NCBI GenBank assembly: GCA_025452255.1
Contig: CP104974.1
Location: forward strand, 2,334,156-2,398,155
Direction of reading: 5' to 3'
DNA: 64,000 bases
From: Devosia sp. A8/3-2
GTDB taxonomy: Bacteria > Pseudomonadota > Alphaproteobacteria > Rhizobiales > Devosiaceae
Both the position numbers and the translations under genes were made by a program. Every line of letters begins with the position of its first letter. Within the stretch, counting starts at the first letter, position 1. Below the pieces are notes generated by a model. It was given only the letters and a program-made list of their open reading frames with translations, was not told the origin of the DNA and made no database searches. Below are positions 46,309-55,689 of this stretch, in pieces.

Positions 46309-47617
46309 ATGATTATCGTTGATACAGCACTGGCCAAGCGGGCGGCCGAGGGACGGCCGATCAAGGTTGGGCTGGTGGGAGCGGGATTTCAGGGCGCGGG
46401 CATTGCGCTGCAGATTTTGACGGCGACCAAGGGCATGGTGCTGTGCGCCATTGCCAATCGGCAGGTTGAGCCGGCCATTGCCGCCTTCGGGCAGGCGGGC
46501 ATTGCCCCCAAAGTGGCGCGCAATGCGGCCGAACTGAACGCGGCGATTGCCAGCGGCACGCCGGTGGTGACCGAGGATGCGGTGGCGTTGGCGGAGGCCG
46601 ATGGGCTCGATGCGATCATCGAGGTGACCGGCTCGATCGAATATGCGGCGCAGGTGGTGCTGGCGGCGATCGAGAGCGGCAAGCATGCGATCCAGATGAA
46701 TGCCGAGTTGGATGGGACCATCGGGCCGATCCTCAAGCGCCGGGCTGACGCCAAGGGCGTGATCTACAGCTTTTCTGATGGCGACCAGCCGGGCGTGCAG
46801 ATGAACCTGATCCGGTTTGTCGCGGGGCTCGGGGTGAAGCCGGTTTTGGCAGGCAATATCAAGGGATTGCACGATCCCTACCGCAATCCGACGACGCAGA
46901 AGGCCTTTGCCGAGAAGTGGGGCCAGAAGCCGGCCATGGTGGCCTCTGTTTGCCGATGGCACCAAGATTTCGTTCTGAGCAGGCCATTGTGGCCAATGGC
47001 ACGGGCATGAAGGTGGCGCGGCGCGGCATGCTGGGGCCGGATTTTTCGGGGGCGATCCGACGGCGCCGCTCAAGCCGCTGGAAGAGACCGTTGCCGCATT
47101 CAACGAACATATCGACCCGGCGGGGCCGGGGCTGGTGGATTATGTCGTGGGCGCGCGGCCGGGGCCGGGCGTGTTCGTGCTCGGGGCCATCGAGAACGAG
47201 CGGCAGAAGCATTTTCTCAATCTCTACAAGCTTGGGACGGGGCCGTATTACTGCTTCTACACGCCCTATCATCTCTGCCATTTCGAGGTGCCGACCTCGG
47301 TGGCGCGGGCTGTGTTGTTCAGTGATCCGGTGTTGACGCCGGCTGGTGGACCCAGCGTTGGGGTGATTGCGGTGGCCAAGAAGGACTCGGTGGCCGGCGA
47401 GGTCATCGTGGATTTCGGCGGCTATGAAGTCTATGGCGTGGCCGAGAATATCGAGCCGATCCGCGCCGAGAAGCTGCTGCCGATCGGGCTGGCGCTGGGT
47501 TGCTCGATCGCCCGGCCGGTGGCCAAGGACACGCCGCTGACCCGGGAGGATGTGGTGTTTCCGCAGGGGCGGCTGGTCGACAGGCTTTATGCGGAACAGG
47601 AAGCGGCCTTTGCATAG
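46309..47617 (+). CDS. NAD(P)-dependent oxidoreductase with C-terminal SAF domain (DRL-like family), frameshifted
   Basis: Rossmann N-terminus VGLVGAGFQGAGIALQILTATKGM, then TPVVTEDAVALAEADGLDAIIEVTGSIEYAAQVVLAAIESGKHAIQMN and FSDGDQPGVQMNLIRFVAGLG. After shifts near 46950 and 47058 come the substrate domain (GLVDYVVGARPGPGVFVLG; LGTGPYYCFYTPYHLCHFEVP) and the SAF region with the terminal GLALGCSIARPVAKDTPLTREDVVF. Restored length is about 435 residues. This layout resembles homoserine-dehydrogenase-like enzymes and, I believe, the DXR-like (DRL) family known from Brucella, where the enzyme reduces and rearranges deoxyxylulose 5-phosphate. Here the operon context argues for a sugar-nucleotide or sugar-phosphate substrate instead of isoprenoid synthesis. 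Confidence 0.8.
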
Positions 47618-47631
47618 TTGGAACGACGATA

Positions 47632-48178
47632 ATGATCTTTCATGAGACGAGCCCGGTCGATGCCAAGCTGATTGAGCTGCAGATGCGCGGGGATAGCCGC
47701 GGGTTTTTCGCGCGGACCATGTGCAAGGACGAATTCAGGGCCCGGGGCATGGATTTGGACTATGTGCAGCAGAATATGTCGGTGTCGGCGCAGAAGGGCA
47801 CGTTGCGCGGCATGCATTATCAGCTGGCGCCCAATGCCGAGGCCAAGCTGATCCGCTGCGTGCGGGGGCATTGTCGATATCATCGTGGATTTGCGGCCGG
47901 ACTCGGCCAGCTTCCTCAAGCATGAAGCGTTCGAGCTGAACGAGGATAACAAGCACGAACTCTATGTGCCGCGCGGCTTTGCGCATGGCTTCCAGACGCT
48001 GACGGATAACGTGGAGGTTACCTATCTGGTGTCGGGCTATTACACGCCCGCGGCCGAGCGGGGGCTGCGGTATAATGATCCGAAGCTGGGGATTTCTCGG
48101 CCGCTGGAGGTGACCACGCTGTCCGACAAGGACGCCGCCCGGCCGCTAATCGGCGATATCAGCAGAATCGAGATTTGA
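47632..48178 (+). CDS. dTDP-4-dehydrorhamnose 3,5-epimerase family (RfbC-like) sugar epimerase, one frameshift
   Basis: Cupin-fold epimerase acting on a nucleotide 4-keto-hexose. ATG 47632 starts MIFHETSPVDAKLIELQMRGDSRGFFART; the catalytic-His segment is QKGTLRGMHYQ, and after a shift near 47868 come IVDLRPDSASF, LYVPRGFAHGFQTLTDNVEVTYLVSGYYTPAAERGLRYNDPKLGI. Restored length is about 181 residues. With RfbF upstream it may act on a CDP- rather than dTDP-sugar. Confidence 0.88.
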
Positions 48179-48181
48179 GCC

Positions 48182-49300
48182 ATGCAGGCGGTCGACGCCA
48201 TCGTTATCGGAGCGGGAGTGGTGGGGCTGGCCGTGGGCCGGGCGCTGGCCATGGCCGGGCTTGAGACGGTGATTGTCGAGGGGGAGAGCCATTTCGGCAC
48301 TGGACCAGCGCGCAATAGCGAGGTCATTCACGCCGGGATTTATTATCCCAAGGGGTCGCTCAAGGCGTCGCTGTGCGTCGAGGGGCGGCATGAGCTTTAT
48401 GCCTATTGCCGGGCGCGGGACCTGCCGCACCGGCAATGTGGCAAGCTGATTTTTGCGCATACGGCCAATGAGACGGGCGAGCTGGACAAGATTGCGCGCA
48501 GCGCGGTTGATGCGGGCGTGGACGATCTGGTGCGGCTGAGCGGCGCTGAGGTTTCTGCGATGGAGCCGGCGCTGAAGAGCTACGAGGCGCTGTTGTCGCC
48601 CTCGACGGGGATCGTGGATTCACATTCTTTCATGCAGTCGCTGCTGGCGGATGCGGAGGCGCATGGGGCCATTTATGCGGCCGATAGCGCGGTGACGCGG
48701 ATTTCCCGGCAGAAGGAAGGCTGGGCTATCCATGTCGGCGGGGATGATGAGCCGGTGGTGGTGGCGCCGTTTCTGGTCAATTCGGCGGGGCTGACGGCGC
48801 ATGAGGTTGCCGGGATGGTCGAGGGGCTGGATGCGGCCTTTGTGCCCCCGCTGCATTATGCGCAGGGCGTTTATTTCAGCTATTCGGGGGCGAGCCCGTT
48901 TTCGCGGCTGATCTATCCGGTGCCGGAGCCGGGCGGGCTGGGTACGCATTTGACGCTCGATCTGGCGGGGCAAATCCGCTTTGGGCCCGATGTCGAGTGG
49001 ATATCGGGCATCGACTACAAGGTCGATCCGAACCGGCATGGCAAATTTTATGCGGCGGCGCGGCGCATCTGGCCGGAGATCGACCCGGAGCGCTTGCGGC
49101 CGGGCTTTGCCGGCATCAGGCCGAAACTGTCGGGGCCGGGCGAACCGGCGGCGGATTTCGTCATTTCGGGGGAGGGTGAGCATGGCCTGTTCGGGCTGGT
49201 CAATCTCTTCGGGATTGAGTCCCCGGGGCTGACCTCGGCGCTGGCGATTGGGCGGGTGGTGCGCGAAATGTTGCTGAGCGATGCGCGTGTTGCGGCCTGA
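48182..49300 (+). CDS. FAD-dependent oxidoreductase, L-2-hydroxyglutarate oxidase (LhgO)-like
   Basis: Intact, 372 residues, starting 3 bp after the epimerase stop. DAO-type flavoprotein: AIVIGAGVVGLAVGRALAMAGLETVIVEGE, then GTGPARNSEVIHAGIYYPKGSLKASLCVEGRHELY, PSTGIVDSHSFMQSLLADAEAHGA, VNSAGLTAHEVAG, HYAQGVYFSYSG, and the end GLFGLVNLFGIESPGLTSALAIGRVVREML. This matches LhgO-type enzymes that oxidise 2-hydroxy acids. Its tight insertion between sugar-nucleotide genes suggests it oxidises a hydroxyl of the sugar product or intermediate; the substrate is unknown. Confidence 0.87.
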   Translation: MQAVDAIVIGAGVVGLAVGRALAMAGLETVIVEGESHFGTGPARNSEVIHAGIYYPKGSLKASLCVEGRHELYAYCRARDLPHRQCGKLIFAHTANETGELDKIARSAVDAGVDDLVRLSGAEVSAMEPALKSYEALLSPSTGIVDSHSFMQSLLADAEAHGAIYAADSAVTRISRQKEGWAIHVGGDDEPVVVAPFLVNSAGLTAHEVAGMVEGLDAAFVPPLHYAQGVYFSYSGASPFSRLIYPVPEPGGLGTHLTLDLAGQIRFGPDVEWISGIDYKVDPNRHGKFYAAARRIWPEIDPERLRPGFAGIRPKLSGPGEPAADFVISGEGEHGLFGLVNLFGIESPGLTSALAIGRVVREMLLSDARVAA

Positions 49301-49388
49301 AACGAGAATAAATCTTCTGCGCTGTGCATAGGCGCGGTAGAACAGAAATAGCGGCGCCAAGACCAGAACCTGAATGGTGAAGAAGACG

Positions 49389-50432
49389 ATGAAAATCTTG
49401 ATTGTCGGAAATATGGGTTATATCGGTCCAGTCGTCGCCTGGACATTGCGAGCGAAATATCCGGACTATATTATTGACGGGTTCGACAATGCTTATTTCG
49501 CCCATAGCCTGACCTCGCGTTCCGGCCTGCCGGAGCGGCATCTGGACAGCCAATTCTTTGGCGATGTGCGCAGCATGAAGCCCCAGCAGCTTGAGGGCTA
49601 TGATGCGGTGGTGGAGCTGGCCGCCGTGTCCAATGACCCAATGGGGGATCGCTATGCAGGCGGTGACCGCCGAGATCAATCAGGGGGCGACCACGGCTGT
49701 GGCCGGCATGGCCAGCCGAGGCCGGGGTGAAGAACTTCGTTTTTGCCTCCAGCTGCAGCGTCTATGGCGTGGCTGAGGGCGGGCCGCGCAAGGAGACCGA
49801 TGCGCTCAATCCGGTGACGGCCTATGCCAAATCCAAGATCGGCACCGAGGAAGCGCTGAGTGCACTCGACACCGACATGACCATTACCAGCCTGCGGTTT
49901 TCGACGGCCTGCGGCATGTCGGAGCGGCTGCGGCTCGATCTGGTGCTCAACGATTTCGTGGCCTGCGCGCTGAGCCGGGGCAAGATCACGGTGCTCAGCG
50001 ACGGCACCCCCGGCGGCCGCTAATCGATGTGCAGGACATGGCGCGGGCCATGGATTGGGCGATCCACCGCAGCGCCGACAATGGCGGGCAATATCTGGTG
50101 TGTAATACCGGCTCGAACGACCGCAATTACAGGTGCAGGACTCGGCCAATGCGGTGGCGAAGGCCGTGCCGGGAACCGAAGTCAGCATCAATACCGAGGC
50201 GCCGGCGGATAGCCGGTCGTATCAGGTCAATTTCGACAAATTTGCCGGGCTGGCGCCCGATCACCAGCCGCAGGTGACGCTGAGCCAATCGATTGAGCAA
50301 TTGGTGAGCGGATTGCGCGGGCTCGATTTCACCGATGCCGATTTCCGCAATTCGCAGCTGATCCGGCTCAAGGTGCTGGAGCGGCATATTGCCAATAACC
50401 AGCTCACCGATGGATTGCGCTGGACCAACTAG
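49389..50432 (+). CDS. NAD-dependent epimerase/dehydratase (SDR), frameshifted
   Basis: Extended SDR: KILIVGNMGYIGPVVAWTLRAKYPDYIIDGFDNAYF, DAVVELAAVSNDPMG, then after shifts near 49650 and 49725 NFVFASSCSVYGVAEGG with the catalytic Ser region and AYAKSKIGTEEAL (YxxxK). Later VQDMARAMDWAIHRSADNGG and the tail QVTLSQSIEQLVSGL come after shifts near 50022 and 50135. Restored length is about 347 residues. It closes the five-gene operon and overlaps the convergent flippase stop by 4 bp. It could be the 4,6-dehydratase-like or epimerising step of the CDP-sugar path, but the substrate is not evident. Confidence 0.85.
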
Positions 50433-51956
50433 CCGCCTAACCTGGCTTTGCGGCCGCGCAGGTGAGCGCGGTCCAGCAATTTGGTCCGAGCTGCCGGCAG
50501 GCGCAGCTTGGCCAATTGCGGGAAAATCTCCGAGGCTCCGGACAAAGCTGCGACGGTTGAGCGGCGGAAGATCACGCCCATCATGAAGGCGTAGACCGGG
50601 ATGCCGGCAGCGACGAGCAGGGGGATCTGCACCAGAATGTGCTGGTTATGCAGCACTGTCGCGAGGGGCAGCAAGGCGCCAAGCATGATCCAGCTCGATA
50701 TCAGGGACGGCAGGGCGGCACGAAGCGCTTGCACGGGGGCAATGCCGATGCTCTTGGCCGCCAACATGGTGCTGAACACGATCCCCAGATAGGCGCGGGC
50801 TGCCAGCGCGGCCGCCGACCAGACCGAGCCATAAAAGGGAACAGTCACCAGCAGGACGAGCAAGGTCGAGCTCGCAGAGACGACATAAAGGGAAAATATC
50901 AGTTTGGTGTTGCGGGCAGCGGAGAGGGCAGCGTGCAGCAATGTTGAGACCATTGCGGCGGGCGCAGCCGCGCAGAGAATGCCCATGACCAGTGCGGATT
51001 CATCCCAATTGGGACCAAAGATCAGGGCCACGAATTGCCCTGACAATGCCGCTGCGCCAAGGAAGAGCGGGAAGATGAGGACGCCCAGTGCGCGAAGCGT
51101 ACTCAGGTAAGCTCGGCCCAGAACGCCCTCGTGTTCCTTTTGGGCGAAGCTGCTGAGGGAGACCGAGCCGACCGGGTTGACCGCCAGCTGGAACAGCGCC
51201 TCGAATCCCCCGGCGCCGACGCGATACATCGCCACCGAGACCGGGCCAAGGAAAAGTCCGAGCATCAGATCGGGCAGGCGTGTGGTCAGCAGCCTCAGCA
51301 ATGCGGCGCCGGCAAGCCCAACGCCATGGGCGGCTGCTGCTCCGGCGCCTTCGAAAGACACTTTCAGCCGTGGGAACCATCCGGCGGCAGCCGGGGGTGA
51401 ACAGCGTGGTCAGCAATGAACTGGAAACACGCTGCGCCACCAGCGCCCAGATTCCCCAGCCTGTCAGGGCCATGCCGATACCCAGAAAACCGGATAGAAC
51501 ATTGGCGATAAGGCCCCGCCGCGCCGAGGCACGATAGTTGAACTCCCGGCGTAGCCGGATTCCGGCACGACCCGGGCAGCGTCGATGAGGAAGCAGCTCG
51601 CCGAGACCGCCAGGATCGGTGTCGTCCCGGCCGCGAAATTGGCGTCGGCGAGAGGGCCGACAATAAACACCACGACCGGGGCGGATAGCGCGCCGACGAA
51701 CATGTTTAGCCAGAAGCACATGGTGGCATAATCGTCGCTCCATTCCTTCTGCCGCACGATCAGATCGGGTACACCGGCGGAGACGAAGATCTTGCCCATG
51801 TCGACGAAAACCACGGCAAAGGCCAGCACGCCAATTGCCGTCGGATCCACCAGCCGCACGATCACGGCAAAGACGGCAAATCCGATCAGATTGTTGGCGG
51901 CATTGCCCAGCATGGACCAAAGCGACACTGGTCACGAAACGGCGGTGCGAAGTCAT
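50429..51956 (-). CDS. Wzx-type polysaccharide flippase (second copy), frameshifted
   Basis: Full-length homologue of the flippase at 43.8 kb, on the opposite strand. From ATG 51954-51956 (MTSHRRFVTS) and a shift near 51930 it reads LWSMLGNAANNLIGFAVFAVIVRLVDPTAIGVLAFAVVFVDMGKIF. Then come GVPDLIVRQKEWSDDYATMCFWLN, a shift near 51560, NVLSGFLGIGMALTGWGIWALVAQRVSSSLL, a shift near 51380, and LTTRLPDLMLGLFLGPVSVAMYRVGAGGFEAL through to a basic C-terminus (LLDRAHLRGRKARLGG). Restored length is about 508 residues. Confidence 0.88.
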
Positions 51957-51986
51957 GCGGTCTCGATCATCGTAGGATCCACTGTT

Positions 51987-53040
51987 CTAGTCCGTATTGG
52001 CCAACCCATTTTTCGAGACCATTGTCGCGGCCCGTGGCTCGCCAGAGCCACGGATTTCGGGCGCGTCGTGGGTTGAGCCGTTGAGTAGCCGCGATGACAG
52101 GGCGGGCGAGATATAGGCCGAGTTGGAGGTCAGGAAATTTGAGAACTTTTCTTCCGCTGGTTGGAATGCCAGCCCCTGAAAAAGGCCGGTGGCGACGATC
52201 TTCGCTCGGCGCCAATGCCCTTGCAGAGCCGGGCGCAGGACGCGACCAATGGTGCTCGCCAGCAGGCGGTAGAAAAACAGTTTCGAGAGATGAAGGCGCG
52301 TTGAATAGATGGTGTTGCAGAACCAGATATTGATGCCAGCGCAACCGGCGTTCGTCGTTTTCCGTGGTGATATCCAACTGGCCCGCTTGCGCCCGGACAT
52401 GGGTGACCTTGCTGGCGCCTGACATCAATCCCGGCTGTTTTTTGGTGATGCGCAGGGTGAACTCGCTGTCCTCGCCCCAGATGAACATGGAGGCCAGCGG
52501 GTAGCCATGGGCCGTGAAGGTGCGGGCGGGGACCGGGATCGACACGAAGGTCGAGCGGGTTACTGGAGCCAGCCCATAGGCCAGATAGGCCGGCCGGGTT
52601 TGATAATGCAGGCTATTGCGCCTGCGATCGATGTCGGGGACGTTGGTCAGTTCACCGGCGGGGTCGCGGGCGGTGGAGATCATGAAGGGCGGGTATTTAC
52701 CATCGGCCTCGACAAGGCTAAGGCTGGCCTGAAGATGTTCAAGCGCATCGGGTTGAGCGATGACGTCGTCGTCCATCACCCAGATGCGATCCGCTCCCGC
52801 GGCAATCGCCATTTGCATTGACAGATTGAATCCGCCCGCTGCGCCAACATTTTGCTGTGCCTGAATAATTTCAACCGCGGGGAACTCCGCTTGCAGCATT
52901 TCAGCGGTGCCGTCAGTGCTGGCATTGTCAAAAACGATAATGCCATCGCAGGCCGTGGTCTGGCCGATGATCGCCAACAGGCATTGGCGCAGCAGCGACT
53001 GCCGATTGTAGGTTAGAACAACAGCATATACGCCGCCCAT
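51987..53040 (-). CDS. Family 2 glycosyltransferase (GlfT2/rhamnosyltransferase-like), one frameshift
   Basis: Adds a sugar to the lipid-linked repeat on the cytoplasmic face. VYAVVLTYNRQSLLRQCLLAIIGQ, VFDNASTDGTAEML and ADRIWVMDDDVIAQPDALE (DDD metal motif) mark the GT-A fold, with LASMFIWGEDSEFTLRITK (ED base) later. The frame that continues past 52310 in the neighbouring phase (NTIYSTRLHLSKLFFYRLLASTIGRVLRP...) is the more natural C-terminus, ending at 51987; without a shift the frame would run to 51967. Restored length is about 350 residues. It is preceded 13 bp upstream by the beta-helix gene. Confidence 0.87.
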
Positions 53041-53052
53041 GCTGACCCCACG

Positions 53053-55182
53053 TCACGAGGTTGGGGGCGGCAGGTCGCTGCGGCCCTTGTAGATTTCGAG
53101 GGCGTAGAGTGTGCCAATTCCGGTGGCGTCTCCGTTAGCGCGACCCGAAACCCGCAAGGGGACAGGACTAGCGTGAAGCGCCTCTACCGGCTCGGGTGAG
53201 CGGCCAGCCATCACGCCATCAATGATCAGCTCGATATGGCCATCGGCTGCCTTGCTGGCGATCACATCATAAATGCGCTCATAAGCGAGTTGCGGTCCCA
53301 TTATGAAATTGCCGTCGTGGGCGCGGCCGTCTGTGGACCGAGCAAAGTTGAGTCTTTTTCCCGATCCACACGGAACACGAAAGCGCTCATTGGATGAAAG
53401 CTGCCAATTGCTCATAACGTCGAGTTCGCCGGTCCCGTTGCTGGCATCGAGGCTGAATCGTAGGTGGATCGCGAAGGGGCCATCGAGGTGAAAATTGGCG
53501 GAGGCGGGAATTTCCACATAGGCGTCGTTGCCGGAAAACCTCAGGCCTCCGTCGCGAAAACTTGCCTTTCCGTTCAGCACGGGCTGGTTGAGCCCCACGG
53601 CATCGGTAACGGCGTTGGTCGCTGCCGCGGGGGCGAAAGCCGAGGCCAGAACGGCTCCAGCACCCAGCGGATTTTCCTTCACCCGGACGGTCAGTTCTTT
53701 CTCAACCGGAACGCCGCGGCTGTCGCGCGCCTGCAGCAGAACCAGCCCGCCCGAGCTGCCATCCGGCACGTCCAGGCTGAGTGTCGCGCCATCGAGGTCG
53801 AGGCCCAGATCGCCTTTCTGCTCGGCAAGCCGCCGGGATACATCGCCGTCGGCCTTGAGGGGAATTGCCGAGTGCGCCCCTGCAACCGCGATGATCGGGC
53901 TTTCCGTCAGCACCAGATCGACGCCGTTATCGGCAGCCGAGCCGACGAGAATTTTGGAACTGTCTGCGGTGGCAGAGAACAGCTTCATCGACTTTGGCAG
54001 GCGGGAGGTGTCGGTGTCGACCAGATGGACGGCGACATTGCCGCCTTCGGCATAGATGGCAATATCGGTACTGCCGCCTGAAAGCACGCCATTGCGCCAG
54101 ACCACGCTAGCGGCGTCGCGGCTATCGCCTTCGGCGCCCCGCAGCCACATGTGATGGGACGAGCCAACGCCACCACGATCGCGGGGTGCGATGCTGGCGC
54201 AGCCCTGCAATTCGATGGGATTGCGGCCGGTGCCACCCCAGATGCGGAAATTGCGCTTGTTGTCTTGCGAGACGCAATTGATGAGGCGCGTGCCTTCGGA
54301 TTTGAGGTCGTAACCGCCGTCGGAATTGCCCCAGGAGCGGTGGTTCTGGATAAGGATGTTGGCATTGCCGCGCTCTGCTGGCAACGCCATCGCCATTCCA
54401 GTATTTGTCTTCATCGCCGCGCTGGTCGAGGCAATTGGCGGTAAAGCCGCCGATGATGCGCAAGCCATTGGCGCTATCGGCGCATTCGATGCCGACAGCG
54501 AAATTGTCGCCATATTGCTGGCCGCTATCGAGCTCGCAGTTTTCGATGGACCAATTCGAGCAGCGGCCGTGGAAGCGGATGGCCTTTTGGAAAAGCCGCG
54601 ACCGCTGAAATTGCGGATCGTGACATTGCTGATTGCTGAGCCGTCATTGGTGTAGATGCCGTCGCGGATATTGGTGAAGGCGACATTCTCGATGACGATA
54701 TTGCCGGCGCGGCGGTCGCTCATGTCCAGCACGCGGCCGACATTGCGGATGTCGAGATTGGCAAGGCGCAGATTGGAGCCGTTCTGTCCGAGGACGAACA
54801 GGGTATTGCCGCCAAATTGGGCGGCATTGGCCTTGCCCGAATTCCAGGCGCGTCGCGTGCCGACGATGCGGGCGGTGCGCGGCCCGAGATTTCTGCTGGA
54901 GCCGAAGATCATGACCTCGGCGCCATTGGCGCCGGAAATCTCGATGGGCTCGGCAACCTCATACTGCCCTTCAGCGAGCAGGGCGATGATGCCGCCGGGG
55001 CCGACCATTTTGATGAGCTGAGGCAGGGCGGCGATGTTTGCCGCATCATCCCACGAGGTGCCATTGCCTTGCCCGTTAGGCGTGACATAGGCAACATTGC
55101 TGGCTGCCAATACACGGCCTGCGGCCCGGCTGGCGACAATACCGGTGGCAGCAGCCAAAAAATGCCGGCGCGTCAAATGCAT
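53053..55182 (-). CDS. Tat-exported right-handed beta-helix protein with C-terminal LamG-like domain
   Basis: About 709 residues. The N-terminus is a Tat signal (LTRRHFLAAATGIVASRAAG), followed by YVTPNGQGNGTSWDDAANIAALPQLIKMV, the entry of secreted pectate-lyase-like helices, and many short beta-coil turns (NIVIENVAFTNIRDGIYTNDGSAISNVTIRNFSG; NILIQNHRSWGNSDGGYDLKSEGTRLINCVSQDN). A linker (DLVLTESPIIAVAG...) precedes a lectin-like domain in the last 200 residues (DAYVEIPASANFHLDGPFAIHLRFSLD; IYDVIASKAADGHIELIIDGVMAG). Two opposite shifts near 54570 and 54390 cancel each other. Location inside the polysaccharide locus suggests a lyase or modifying enzyme for the polymer. Confidence 0.85.
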   Translation of the reverse strand: MHLTRRHFLAAATGIVASRAAGRVLAASNVAYVTPNGQGNGTSWDDAANIAALPQLIKMVGPGGIIALLAEGQYEVAEPIEISGANGAEVMIFGSSRNLGPRTARIVGTRRAWNSGKANAAQFGGNTLFVLGQNGSNLRLANLDIRNVGRVLDMSDRRAGNIVIENVAFTNIRDGIYTNDGSAISNVTIRNFSGRGFSKRPSASTAAARIGPSKTASSIAASNMATISLSASNAPIAPMACASSAALPPIASTSAAMKTNTGMAMALPAERGNANILIQNHRSWGNSDGGYDLKSEGTRLINCVSQDNKRNFRIWGGTGRNPIELQGCASIAPRDRGGVGSSHHMWLRGAEGDSRDAASVVWRNGVLSGGSTDIAIYAEGGNVAVHLVDTDTSRLPKSMKLFSATADSSKILVGSAADNGVDLVLTESPIIAVAGAHSAIPLKADGDVSRRLAEQKGDLGLDLDGATLSLDVPDGSSGGLVLLQARDSRGVPVEKELTVRVKENPLGAGAVLASAFAPAAATNAVTDAVGLNQPVLNGKASFRDGGLRFSGNDAYVEIPASANFHLDGPFAIHLRFSLDASNGTGELDVMSNWQLSSNERFRVPCGSGKRLNFARSTDGRAHDGNFIMGPQLAYERIYDVIASKAADGHIELIIDGVMAGRSPEPVEALHASPVPLRVSGRANGDATGIGTLYALEIYKGRSDLPPPTS

Positions 55183-55224
55183 GGCGGTAGCTCCAAGTAT
55201 TAGTCCCGGGCGTGCGAACTGAGC

Positions 55225-55629
55225 TTATTTGACGATGATATAGATGCTGCCGGTGTTCATGCCCTTGCCGGGGTTGGGGCGCGTGTTCTTGACGTCATCG
55301 AAGCTGAAACTGGCTGCGCTGCCGCCACGAACGACGATGGCACGCGCGGCCCGGCAGGTGAGCGCGGCAGCATCGCGGGCCGGCTGGGTGTCATCGGCGC
55401 GCGGGCAGACGACTTCGACGGTGCAATTGCCGCGCTGAGCCATGAGGCCCGCTACAGCGAATTGCTTGGACATGCTGGGCAGGAAATCCTTGCTGCCCGT
55501 GGTAATATTGCTGAAGGCATAGGTGCCGGGGCTGGCGCAGGCGGATACTTGCGCCATGGCAGTGGGCGCGGCCAAGAGGCTGAGGCCAAGGGCGAAAGTG
55601 GCGGCGTAAAGCGGCGAAATGCGTGTCAT
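55225..55629 (-). CDS. Small secreted cysteine-containing protein of unknown function
   Basis: Intact, 134 residues. A Sec signal (ALGLSLLAAPTAMA) ends at about residue 26. The mature part has four Cys in SACASPG, GNCTVEVVCP and ALTCRAA, which could form two disulfides, and ends GKGMNTGSIYIIVK. I do not recognise the family. It sits between the beta-helix gene and the Sel1-repeat gene on the same strand, 42 bp after one and 60 bp before the other, so it is probably co-transcribed and works with the exported polysaccharide. Confidence 0.78.
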   Translation of the reverse strand: MTRISPLYAATFALGLSLLAAPTAMAQVSACASPGTYAFSNITTGSKDFLPSMSKQFAVAGLMAQRGNCTVEVVCPRADDTQPARDAAALTCRAARAIVVRGGSAASFSFDDVKNTRPNPGKGMNTGSIYIIVK

Positions 55630-55689
55630 TGTTCAGAATCCTCCTTGTTGCAAACATGCGCTGGCATAGGGACGGGGACCGACCGAATG

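Noticed and set aside
53053-55182. Two separate genes for the beta-helix protein
   Set aside because: The start and end share one frame and two opposite shifts near 54570 and 54390 cancel; the intervening peptide makes sense in the alternative frame.
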